From Coleofasciculus sp. FACHB-1120 (GTDB lineage: Bacteria; Cyanobacteriota; Cyanobacteriia; Cyanobacteriales; FACHB-T130), in contig NZ_JACJTV010000044.1 of the NCBI RefSeq assembly GCF_014698845.1, positions 1 through 35,849 of the forward strand: 35,849 nucleotides of DNA. Reading direction: 5' to 3'. This document shows positions 16,785 to 23,780 of the stretch, piece after piece. The first letter of the stretch is position 1. Every line of letters starts with the position of its first letter. A program made the translations under genes and the position numbers. The notes below the pieces were generated by a model that did no database searches, had not been told where the DNA came from, and saw nothing but the letters and a program-made list of their open reading frames with translations.

Positions 16785-17672
16785 TCAGCTTTTTTGGGCA
16801 CCATCTGCAACTGGGGAAGCATCGTTGAACTGGTCTTGGTTGTAGTAGTAAAGCGTGCGGATGGGGTAAGGGATGTTAATGTCAGCGCGATCGCAAGCTT
16901 GTTTGATCGCGATCATCACCTTGGTTCTAGTACGGCGCACATCTACTTTGTGCGGCGATGTCCAATAGCGGACGACCAAGTTCATCGAGCTATCACCAAA
17001 GCCTAATCCATCCACTTCCGGTGCTGGCTTCGATAAGACGCCTTCGACTTTTAACACGGCTTCGAGCAGAGTTTCGACGGCGTAGGGTAAAGGGGTATTG
17101 TAATCAACGCCAATTTCTAAATCTGTCCGGCGGTGGGGCATCGCCGTCAGCACTTGCACCGGACTCGTGAAGACAATCGCATTTGGCACAACGATGCGCT
17201 CTCCCTGATAGGTGATAATTTGGGTGGCGCGCAGGGAAATTTCTTCAATCGTTCCCTCGAAACCGTTTACTATCACTTGATCCCCCAACCGAAACGGTTC
17301 CTGCAACAGCAGCAGCACTCCCGCCAGAAAATTTTTGAAAATATCTTGAAAGGCGAAGCCAATCGCGACCGAGCTGAGTCCCAGCAAACCAATGATGTCG
17401 CCCAGCCGCAAGTCTGGGAAGGCAACAACACAGGCGAAGAGAATCCCTACCACCCAGGTTCCTACAAAACTAGTCTGCACAAGCAGCAGGCGCAGTGATG
17501 GGTTTTTCAGGGCACGCCTGCCAACACCACGGACGATCCGCCGAACTAGATTCGCTCCATACCGGGTTAAACATAGGATCGCGATCCCCATCAAAATTCC
17601 TGGTAGTGCCTCAATAGTTTGACCCATCAGGTTTAACAGGCTCTGTTGGATTTCTTTAATCAAAGCAGCCAT
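16785..17672 (-). CDS. MscS-family small-conductance mechanosensitive channel
   Basis: A 295-residue channel with three amino-terminal transmembrane segments. The third is the glycine/alanine-rich pore helix GDIIGLLGLSSVAIGFAFQDIFKNFLAG (cited in part), followed by the beta domain LLQEPFRLGDQVIVNGFEGTIEEI and a carboxy-terminal alpha-beta domain. MscS channels open under membrane tension and protect against hypo-osmotic shock. It is a minimal MscS, close in size to E. coli MscS. It converges with ispH. A second, longer MscS with a cyclic-nucleotide domain lies at 27192. Confidence 0.88.
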   Translation of the reverse strand: MAALIKEIQQSLLNLMGQTIEALPGILMGIAILCLTRYGANLVRRIVRGVGRRALKNPSLRLLLVQTSFVGTWVVGILFACVVAFPDLRLGDIIGLLGLSSVAIGFAFQDIFKNFLAGVLLLLQEPFRLGDQVIVNGFEGTIEEISLRATQIITYQGERIVVPNAIVFTSPVQVLTAMPHRRTDLEIGVDYNTPLPYAVETLLEAVLKVEGVLSKPAPEVDGLGFGDSSMNLVVRYWTSPHKVDVRRTRTKVMIAIKQACDRADINIPYPIRTLYYYNQDQFNDASPVADGAQKS

Positions 17673-18464
17673 AAACGAAAAGGATTATCTTAACTTTTGA
17701 CTTTTGCCAGGATATCAAATATCTCAAAACTGCTCGGTTTTTTTCGCTTGGGGTTTGGAGTAAGCGATCGCTTTTAGTTGGCTTTCTTCCGACACTCAAT
17801 GTGTTATACAACACCAGTAAACAGGAAGTTGCTGGCGATCGCTCCCACGACATCCCCTGACTTCCCTGAAGCTAGCACCTCTCCAAAGATGGCTTCAGCA
17901 AAGCATTTGGCAGTTTTGTAACGAAATGTTAAGCAGAATTTATTAAAAATTATTGCGATTCGTTGATGCAGTTGCTAAGGTGTGCTTAAGAGTTGCTTCT
18001 GGTCAATGCTCGTATTTTAGGAGACGTGCCATCCATGCTCTACATCACACTTGGCTGTTCGCCCATTCACTGATTGCAGAATTGCTTGAAACTATTTTTC
18101 TCTGACGGCTCTACACCAAATCTTCCTAGACGGCGGAGGAATCCCTTTGTTTCACAATTCAAAATGCATTTCTTCAATTTCATCTGGTTCCTAACCTGTG
18201 TTCCCCTTACGTACAGCCAGTCCAACTCTTATTTGGCTGAAGTTTTCCGGAAAGAAATTTCTCAGGTTTGTCGATGAAAATGGGTTCCCTGCAAAAATTC
18301 TGAGAAATGTCTGGCTCCCAACAGTTCAGTTCAACTCATCTCTAATTAACGAGTTACTGTTTTCCTCACTGCGTGCTTGGAGGATGCTACCTCTACTTGC
18401 AGACCTCTACTCGGCACTAGCTCTTATCAGCGCGGTGAGACCTCAAATGGAGAAGGTTTAAGTT
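17673..18464. other. Intergenic region without supported genes
   Basis: About 790 bases. Two HIP1 sites (about 17764 and 17836) are present. Two plus-strand open frames (18074-18277 and 18198-18461) overlap each other and have no recognisable features, so I do not call them. AAATGGAGAAGG just before 18465 gives the next gene a plausible ribosome-binding site. A promoter for the SDR gene presumably lies here. Confidence 0.5.
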
Positions 18465-19289
18465 ATGAATATTCAAGGAAAGACGGCTCTGATTACTGGA
18501 GCTTCCCGTGGAATTGGGCGAGCGATCGCGCTTGAACTCGCGCAACAAGGAGCCAAACGCCTGTTGCTGGTGGCACGCGACGCCGATCGCTTAGCGGAAG
18601 TCGCCGCCGAAATCGAAGCACTTGGCGTAGAAGCCGCGATCCTGCCTTTGGATCTGGCTCAGATAGTAGAAGTGAATATTGCGATCGCCCAAGCTTGGCG
18701 AGATTATGGTCAGATTCATCTGCTCGTCAACTGTGCGGGAGTTGCACACCAAGCGCCCTTTTTGAAATCTCAACTCCCGGATGTGCAGCAAGAAATCGCG
18801 ATTAATTTAATGGGAATGTACACCATGACTCGTCTGGTTGCTCGACGTATGGCAACCCAACGGGAAGGAACCATCGTGAACGTTTCTAGCTTGATGGGCA
18901 AAATTGCCGCACCGACGATGGCGACTTATTCAGCCACCAAGTTTGCGATTTTGGGATTCACCCAAGCCTTGCGCGGCGAACTTGCCGACTACAATATCCG
19001 GGTGATGGCTTTGCTGCCATCTTTGACCGACACTGACATGGTACGAGATTTAAAGTGGTTTCGCTGGGTAGTCCCCACAACTTCTCAGAAAGTCGCTCAG
19101 GCACTCGTTGCCGGACTGCAAAAGGAATCGCCAGAAATTTTAGTGGGATGGCAAAGTCATTTAGCCGTGTGGTGCAATCGCATTGCACCTTGGCTGCTAG
19201 AGAAAGTTTTACTGCTAGCAGCACCCCTGTCGAGGTATAAGCAAAAGCGCTATCACAGACTCCGTGAGGCTGGAGTAATTTCACGTTAA
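18465..19289 (+). CDS. Short-chain dehydrogenase/reductase
   Basis: A 274-residue classical SDR with the NAD(P)-binding TGASRGIGRA at 11-20, NCAG at 89-92, and the catalytic set S142 (VNVSS), Y155 and K159 (YSATK). The carboxy-terminal region (about 225-274) is amphipathic and basic (LLEKVLLLAAPLSRYKQKRYH), suggesting membrane association as in lipid-metabolising SDRs. The substrate is unknown. GGAGAAGG upstream supports the ATG. It is followed by a palindromic repeat and the GAF gene. Confidence 0.85.
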   Translation: MNIQGKTALITGASRGIGRAIALELAQQGAKRLLLVARDADRLAEVAAEIEALGVEAAILPLDLAQIVEVNIAIAQAWRDYGQIHLLVNCAGVAHQAPFLKSQLPDVQQEIAINLMGMYTMTRLVARRMATQREGTIVNVSSLMGKIAAPTMATYSATKFAILGFTQALRGELADYNIRVMALLPSLTDTDMVRDLKWFRWVVPTTSQKVAQALVAGLQKESPEILVGWQSHLAVWCNRIAPWLLEKVLLLAAPLSRYKQKRYHRLREAGVISR

Positions 19290-19322
19290 AGTCTGTTATC
19301 AACAGGGGAATCTGATTCTAGA

Positions 19323-19350
19323 GTAGAGACGCGATTAATCGTGTCTCTAC
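19323..19350. repeat. Palindromic repeat GTAGAGACGCG type
   Basis: GTAGAGACGCGATTAA pairs with TCGTGTCTCTAC to give a near-perfect 28-base palindrome. It follows the SDR stop by about 33 bases and could act as a weak terminator. The arms resemble those of the palindrome at 11304. No clear flanking duplication is seen here. Confidence 0.7.
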
Positions 19351-19440
19351 CTACTTTAGCTGTGAAATTTATTTCCAGGCTCCGAACGTTAGTGCCATTT
19401 AACCTAACTGTATTTGGATAGACTGATTGCAGATAAACAG

Positions 19441-19899
19441 ATGTTAACGATGAGTCAAAATCGCCAGATATTAGATGACATTGCCGAACGCATCCAAGCA
19501 ATTGTCAATGCTGAAACAGCCTCCGTGGTGCTAGCTGAGTCCGAAGAGGAAACCGTCTACTATGCGGCAGCAATAGGCAAGCACGCTGAGTGGGTGTTGG
19601 ACAAAAGGGTTGCCGCAGCGACTTCCGGATTGTGTGGTACGGCATTTCAGAGCGACAAACCCGTGTTAGTTTGTCGTACTGAGGGCGATCGCCGAGTCCG
19701 GCAAGATCATGCTAAAGCGTTGGGAATAGAGACAGCTTTAGCCGTGCCTCTCTACTACGAAGGCAAGCTTTTGGGAGCGCTACAAGCTTGGAATCGTACT
19801 GACGGCAGCTTATTTGACGAAGAGGCAGAAAGTGTTTTGGCTGCTTACGCCTCTGAAGTTGCTCCACTGGTTTATCAATACCAGATAACTATGAAGTAG
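19441..19899 (+). CDS. Small GAF-domain protein
   Basis: About 152 residues forming essentially one GAF domain: VNAETASVVLAESEEETVYYAA, then SGLCGTAFQSDKPVLV, ALGIETALAVPLYYEGKLLGALQAWN and SLFDEEAESVLAAYASEVA. GAF domains bind small ligands or chromophores and act in signalling; there is no histidine kinase, cyclase or DNA-binding part here. The cysteine in GLCGTAF is at the phase-loop position common in GAF proteins and is not proof of bilin binding. ATGs at 19441 and 19450 are both possible; a TTG at 19414 is less likely. Confidence 0.75.
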   Translation: MLTMSQNRQILDDIAERIQAIVNAETASVVLAESEEETVYYAAAIGKHAEWVLDKRVAAATSGLCGTAFQSDKPVLVCRTEGDRRVRQDHAKALGIETALAVPLYYEGKLLGALQAWNRTDGSLFDEEAESVLAAYASEVAPLVYQYQITMK

Positions 19900-19964
19900 A
19901 GGATAATTTGCAGGAAAAAGCGATCGCGCTGGCTTGAAATAAGCAACAAATCGAAGATGAGAAA

Positions 19965-20441
19965 ATGACCCAAGATGAACCCATAGAACCAAAGCTTCTA
20001 CGCCACTCCAATTCCCTCTCTTCCTCCAATCCCCCCTCCTCGCTTGCGGGGAGGGGGTTAGGGGGTGGGGTTCCGGGACAATCTTGGCAAACTCCGCCCC
20101 AACTCTGGGAAAAACTCAAGCCACTGGGTCGCCAAATGCGTCATCAACCGACTCCAGCAGAAGAGAAACTTTGGCAGAAATTAAGAAACAAGCAACTGTT
20201 GGGATTTAAGTTTCGCCGTCAGCATTCAATTGACCGTTTTATTGTTGATTTTTACTGTAATGAAGCGCAGTTAGTGGTGGAGGTGGATGGAGAAATTCAC
20301 GACTACACTCAGGAGGAAGATGCGATCCGTCAGGAGTTTTTGGAGAGTCTAGGGTTGCGGGTTGTGCGGTTTAGGAATGAGGCAGTTTTGAGTTCAATTG
20401 ATGAGGTGCTGGAAGGGGTTGCGGGTTGGTTGCAGAGATAG
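19965..20441 (+). CDS. DUF559 endonuclease-like protein bracketed by repeats
   Basis: A 158-residue frame whose last 110 residues are a DUF559 (Vsr-like, PD-(D/E)xK fold) domain. The signature is TPAEEKLWQKLRNKQLLGFKF, cited in part, with FRRQHSIDRFIVDFYC, LVVEVDGEIHD and LGLRVVRFRNEAV. The amino-terminal 43 residues are not domain-like: they are encoded largely by copy C of the dispersed repeat (SSLAGRGLGGGVPG). The stop TAG is supplied by inverted copy D. The true start could be internal (for example near MRHQPTPAEE). DUF559 proteins are predicted nucleases; their biological role is unclear. The gene sits between GAF and TPR-WD40 genes with no evident operon. Confidence 0.75.
   Translation: MTQDEPIEPKLLRHSNSLSSSNPPSSLAGRGLGGGVPGQSWQTPPQLWEKLKPLGRQMRHQPTPAEEKLWQKLRNKQLLGFKFRRQHSIDRFIVDFYCNEAQLVVEVDGEIHDYTQEEDAIRQEFLESLGLRVVRFRNEAVLSSIDEVLEGVAGWLQR
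20031..20074 (+). repeat. Dispersed hairpin/G-run repeat, copy C
   Basis: CCCCCTCCTCGC and GCGGGGAGGGGG arms are followed by a TTAGGGGGTGGGGTTC tail. It differs from copies D and E by about one inserted base in the tail. It lies within the 5' part of the DUF559 frame, in inverted orientation to copy D. It is the only copy not sitting directly after a stop codon. Confidence 0.85.
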
Positions 20442-20487
20442 AACCCCACCCCCAACCCCCTCCCCGCAAGCGAGGAGGGGGCTAAGA
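20439..20487 (-). repeat. Dispersed hairpin/G-run repeat, copy D
   Basis: This is the exact reverse complement of 23087-23135 over 49 bases. It begins at the DUF559 stop codon (TAGAACCCCACC). The minus strand carries four runs of four or five G with spacers of A, TT and T, a textbook quadruplex pattern. Confidence 0.9.
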
Positions 20488-20558
20488 GAGAGATGGGTGC
20501 GATCGCGTGTTTTTGATGGGGATGCGATCGCTTACTCAGCAGTATCTTCAATTAACCG

Positions 20559-22859
20559 CTATTGCACCTGCCAAACCTTAACAGTTTTATCATAACTACC
20601 ACCACCGCTAACGAGAGTTTTTCCATCAGGACTGAAACCAACTGACTCAACATAAGATTGATGCCCAGAAAGGGTGCCGATTTCTAGTCCAGTTTGTATA
20701 TCCCATAGTTTAATGTTTTTGTCATCACTCCCACTAGCAAGGATTTGACCATCAGGGCTGAACGCCACAGATGTCACCTGGTCAGTGTGACCGCTAAGAG
20801 AACGAATTAGCTGTCCTGTTTGCCAGTTCCATATCATGATGTTATGGTCTTCACTACCACTAGCTAAGGTATTACCTTGAGGACTGAAGGCAACAGCACG
20901 AACACACCTTTGATGACTCTCTAAGGAGCTAATTTCTTCTCCTGTTTTTCCGTCCCAGAGTTTGATAGTTTTATCGCAACTTCCACTGGCAAGTATTTGC
21001 CCATCAGGACTAAAAGCGAGGGACTGAATGTAATCTGAATGCCCAGAAAGCGTGCGGATTTGTTCTCCAGTATTCACGCCCCATAATTTAATTGTTTTGT
21101 CATCACTTCCACTAGCAATAATCTGTCTATGAGGACTGATAGCAACGGAAGTAACACGGTCTGAATGCCCAGAGAAAGAGCGAATTTCTTTTCCAGTATT
21201 CGCGTTCCACAATTTAACGGTTTTGTCATTACTTCCACTGACTAGAAGCTGCCCATCAGAACTGAATGCGATCCCACGAACCTTTAGATAATGTCCAGAA
21301 AGTGTTTTGATTTCTCTTCCGGTATTTAGGTTCCACAGTTTAATACTGTCATCATCACTACCACTAGCTAATGTTGTTCCATCAGGGCTAATAGCTACTG
21401 AACGAACCGCAGCAATCATTCCTGAATGCCCTGTGATATTGTAAATTAGTAATGCCTGACTGTAATCGTTAATGGCTTCGTTATATTTTCCCTGCCTACC
21501 GTAGGCAATTCCTCGGCTGTAGTAAGCTTCGCGGTATTTAGAGTCTAGCTTAATTGCCTCAGTAAAATTTTCAACCGCATTCTGATTTTCTGCCAAATTT
21601 AAGTTGGCAAGACCCCGTTTGTAGTAAGCATCAGCGTAATAGGTACTGGCGTCTTCCGCTTTGCTTTCAATCACCTCATTAAAATCTTCAATCGCTTTTT
21701 CATGTTCTCCCAATTCACCCCAGATAGAACCACGCCTTAAAAAGGCCGATGGATAGTCAAGATTGAGATCGAGTGCCACGTTCAAATCTTCAATCGCTTT
21801 CTGATAATTTCCTATTCCAAGGTAGATGGTTGACCGACCTAAATAAGCATCGTAAAAGTCAGGATTGCGCTTAATAGCTTCGTTGAAGTCATCAAGTGCT
21901 GCCTGATAGTTACCCAATTTAATGTAGACAGCGGCTCGTCCAAGTAGTGGTTCAACATAGCGCTCTGGATCGGGTTGCCACTTGCCGTCATCTGGCTCAA
22001 AAGGAAACTTGGGATTTACAGCCAATGCTTTAGTATAATCTGCTATTGCTTTTTGTTGATATTCATTCGATTTTTCCTGATACTTAATAATTTGTTGCTG
22101 ATATCCAAGTTTTTTTTGCTTGTTGCTTAACTCTAATTCCTGCTTTTCAATATCTCTCTGCTGATATTCAAGGGCTTTTTGTTCATCCCCTAATCTTGAA
22201 TAAGCTCGTCCTCGGCTAACATAACCTTCCGCAAAGTCGCCTTTACTTAAAGCATTGCTGTAATCCTTAATAGCATTCTTATGATCCCCTTTCTCTCTAA
22301 CTTTCTTTAATCCGTCTTTATAGAATTTTAAAATAGAAGAAGAGGTATTTCCCTTATCACCAATATTAATGTTAATCAAGTTTAACTCTTGAACTGTAAA
22401 AAAGGAATCAATCCTTACCAAAGAAAGAGTAGGTGCCAGGGTAGGTACAAACGTAGGTGCTAGGGTAGGTGCAAACGTAGGTGCCAGGGTAGGTACAAAC
22501 GTAGGTGCCAGGGTAGGTGCAAAAGAAGGGCTGAGAACAGAATTAGCCGAGAGAACCGAATTATCAGACAAAAAACCCCTGCCAGAGGTAATAAAATTTC
22601 CTAATTTTTCAAAGAAACTGAGCGGATTTTTTTCCAATGATACTGGCTGAAGTTGATTGATTAGGAGAGCCTCAGCAGCTAAAGCTTTATTTATGCTGAC
22701 ACCAGGAATGACAACCCATACCAGACTGATAATTAATGCAAGGAAAACCGAAAACGCAAGTTTAGGGAGTAGCTGTAGTTTAGCCATAGAGACAGCTTTC
22801 AGCCTTTGGATGAATTCTGCTTGTTGCGATTGCAGCAGGGTAGCCCAGTCCATGCTCAT
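20559..22859 (-). CDS. Membrane-anchored TPR-WD40 repeat protein
   Basis: A 766-residue scaffold protein. A cytosolic start is followed by one membrane helix (about 26-61). Then come a low-complexity Pro-Thr segment (about 112-144, APTFVPTLAPT repeats), at least six TPR units (about 178-480; YVSRGRAYSRLGD, AYLGRSTIYLGIGNYQKAIEDL, AYYSRGIAYGRQGKYNEAI) and seven WD40 blades (about 485-766). The blades carry SGH...SPDG..LASGSDDKTIKLW motifs, enough for a complete propeller. Such cyanobacterial proteins mediate protein-protein contacts; the partners are unknown. Unlike many relatives it has no kinase, caspase or NTPase domain. The membrane topology suggests either an external or a cytosolic repeat domain and cannot be decided here. 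Confidence 0.88.
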   Translation of the reverse strand: MSMDWATLLQSQQAEFIQRLKAVSMAKLQLLPKLAFSVFLALIISLVWVVIPGVSINKALAAEALLINQLQPVSLEKNPLSFFEKLGNFITSGRGFLSDNSVLSANSVLSPSFAPTLAPTFVPTLAPTFAPTLAPTFVPTLAPTLSLVRIDSFFTVQELNLININIGDKGNTSSSILKFYKDGLKKVREKGDHKNAIKDYSNALSKGDFAEGYVSRGRAYSRLGDEQKALEYQQRDIEKQELELSNKQKKLGYQQQIIKYQEKSNEYQQKAIADYTKALAVNPKFPFEPDDGKWQPDPERYVEPLLGRAAVYIKLGNYQAALDDFNEAIKRNPDFYDAYLGRSTIYLGIGNYQKAIEDLNVALDLNLDYPSAFLRRGSIWGELGEHEKAIEDFNEVIESKAEDASTYYADAYYKRGLANLNLAENQNAVENFTEAIKLDSKYREAYYSRGIAYGRQGKYNEAINDYSQALLIYNITGHSGMIAAVRSVAISPDGTTLASGSDDDSIKLWNLNTGREIKTLSGHYLKVRGIAFSSDGQLLVSGSNDKTVKLWNANTGKEIRSFSGHSDRVTSVAISPHRQIIASGSDDKTIKLWGVNTGEQIRTLSGHSDYIQSLAFSPDGQILASGSCDKTIKLWDGKTGEEISSLESHQRCVRAVAFSPQGNTLASGSEDHNIMIWNWQTGQLIRSLSGHTDQVTSVAFSPDGQILASGSDDKNIKLWDIQTGLEIGTLSGHQSYVESVGFSPDGKTLVSGGGSYDKTVKVWQVQ
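22429..22524 (-). repeat. 12-base tandem repeat inside TPR-WD40 gene
   Basis: Eight consecutive 12-base units, each starting GTAGGT and alternating between GTAGGTGCCAGG-like and GTAGGTACAAAC-like forms, so the higher-order unit is 24 bases. They encode the alternating APTL/VPTF (four-residue) Pro-Thr linker. Copy number is likely to vary between strains by slippage. Confidence 0.9.
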
Positions 22860-23086
22860 ACTAATTTGATTGACTTTACTATGAATCCAAACTTAGTATT
22901 CCCACTGAAGCGGCAAAAATCTCAAAGTAAGCCAATTAACTACCGTAAAGCTTGCGATCGCAACAATTTATCAGCCCAAGCCGCATCTCCGTCTGATAGC
23001 GATCGCACTAGCTCATAAACCTAATCTGTTGTGAACCCCCTCTTTACTTGTTAGTTTCATTATCACTTCTGACCCTCATCGTCACT

Positions 23087-23135
23087 TCTTAGCCCCCTCC
23101 TCGCTTGCGGGGAGGGGGTTGGGGGTGGGGTTCTA
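23087..23135 (+). repeat. Dispersed hairpin/G-run repeat, copy E
   Basis: 49 bases identical (inverted) to copy D, 2.6 kb away. It lies 52 bases past the SH3b stop, with the same orientation relative to its gene as A, B and D. The hairpin arms are CCCCCTCCTCGC and GCGGGGAGGGGG. Confidence 0.9.
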
Positions 23136-23138
23136 CCC

Positions 23139-23156
23139 CATATCGTAGCCAAACAA
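23139..23156 (+). repeat. 18-base duplicate of the ubiD 3' end
   Basis: CATATCGTAGCCAAACAA occurs here and at 23787-23804, where it encodes the last residues of UbiD (LFGYDM). The two copies flank the SH3b gene as direct repeats. On the minus strand this copy also reads LFGYDMG followed by a stop. Confidence 0.8.
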
Positions 23157-23187
23157 ATTAGAGTTAAATCTACTCAATGCAAAACAA

Positions 23188-23733
23188 TTAAGAACAGGTT
23201 GTGCCTACACCACATTGATCGTCACTTTTCAGCCAACCCTTAACACCTCGATATTCAATCTGCGCCCATTCTCCCTGACAGCCTATTAATTTAACATCAG
23301 TTCTACGTGGAACTCGTGCGATTTTTCGGCTTTGCTGACTGGGACTAGCATAAAGATTAACCCCATTCGTTTCATAGCCCCTCGTTGACGTGCCTAACAT
23401 GGGCAAAAACACCCAGCCAGTTCCCTGAAAGCCGCCAATTTCTCTATCAGCATTCGTAATTTTTACCCAATTTCCAGAGGAAGCGATGATTTCAACTGAC
23501 TCGTATGTAGGGATTTTTCCCAAGATTCGACTATTACTACTTGGGCCAGTACGCACATTTAAACCTTGCGGATCTTTGTCTATAACGACGGCAGAAATAT
23601 CGCATTTTTTTTCATTAACTGGTTGCGCTAATACGCTAAGATTAGCCGTGCCAGTATTGATAACCCAGCTCATACTAGCTAGCGCTAATCCTACGGTTAG
23701 CTTTGATGCTGTCTTGTTCGCCTTTTTAGTCAT
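23188..23733 (-). CDS. Secreted protein with two SH3b domains
   Basis: 181 residues with a signal peptide (about 1-37, hydrophobic core VGLALASMSWVI, possible cleavage near VLAQP). Two bacterial SH3 domains follow: about 46-105 (GLNVRTGPSSNSRILGKIP, GNWVKI, GTGWVF) and about 120-172 (GVNLYASPSQQSRKIARVP, GEWAQIEYRGVKGWL). SH3b domains bind peptidoglycan or other envelope ligands, so a periplasmic or cell-wall location is likely. No catalytic domain is attached. Four cysteines (C43, C154, C173, C179) could form disulfides. The gene is flanked by an 18-base direct repeat related to ubiD. Confidence 0.82.
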   Translation of the reverse strand: MTKKANKTASKLTVGLALASMSWVINTGTANLSVLAQPVNEKKCDISAVVIDKDPQGLNVRTGPSSNSRILGKIPTYESVEIIASSGNWVKITNADREIGGFQGTGWVFLPMLGTSTRGYETNGVNLYASPSQQSRKIARVPRRTDVKLIGCQGEWAQIEYRGVKGWLKSDDQCGVGTTCS

Positions 23734-23752
23734 AAGTTTCCCAATTATTTAA

Positions 23753-23772
23753 CACCAGCGTTAGTGCTGGTG
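23753..23772 (-). terminator. Small hairpin between ubiD and SH3b genes
   Basis: CACCAGC and GCTGGTG form a 7-bp stem with a 6-base loop, just after the ubiD stop on the minus strand. Only a weak T/A-rich tail follows. It may be a modest terminator or an insertion footprint. Confidence 0.45.
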
Positions 23773-23780
23773 CCAAACAA

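Larger units (their letters stand above)
22860..23187. other. Intergenic region with repeats
   Basis: It lies between the TPR-WD40 start and the SH3b stop, both on the minus strand. It contains HIP1 sites near 22956 and 22999, copy E of the dispersed repeat (23087-23135) and an 18-base duplicate of the ubiD 3' end (23139-23156). No gene is supported. Confidence 0.6.

Noticed and set aside
18074-18461. Two overlapping small open frames upstream of the SDR gene
   Set aside because: They lack ribosome-binding sites, motifs or compositional signs of coding, and they overlap each other in different frames.
19441-19899. GAF protein as a bilin-binding cyanobacteriochrome
   Set aside because: The cysteine in GLCGTAF is a general GAF feature. 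The expected chromophore-binding CH motif is not present.
22429-22524. Short regularly spaced repeats, considered as a CRISPR array
   Set aside because: The 12-base units are contiguous without spacers, lie inside a coding frame and translate to a Pro-Thr linker.
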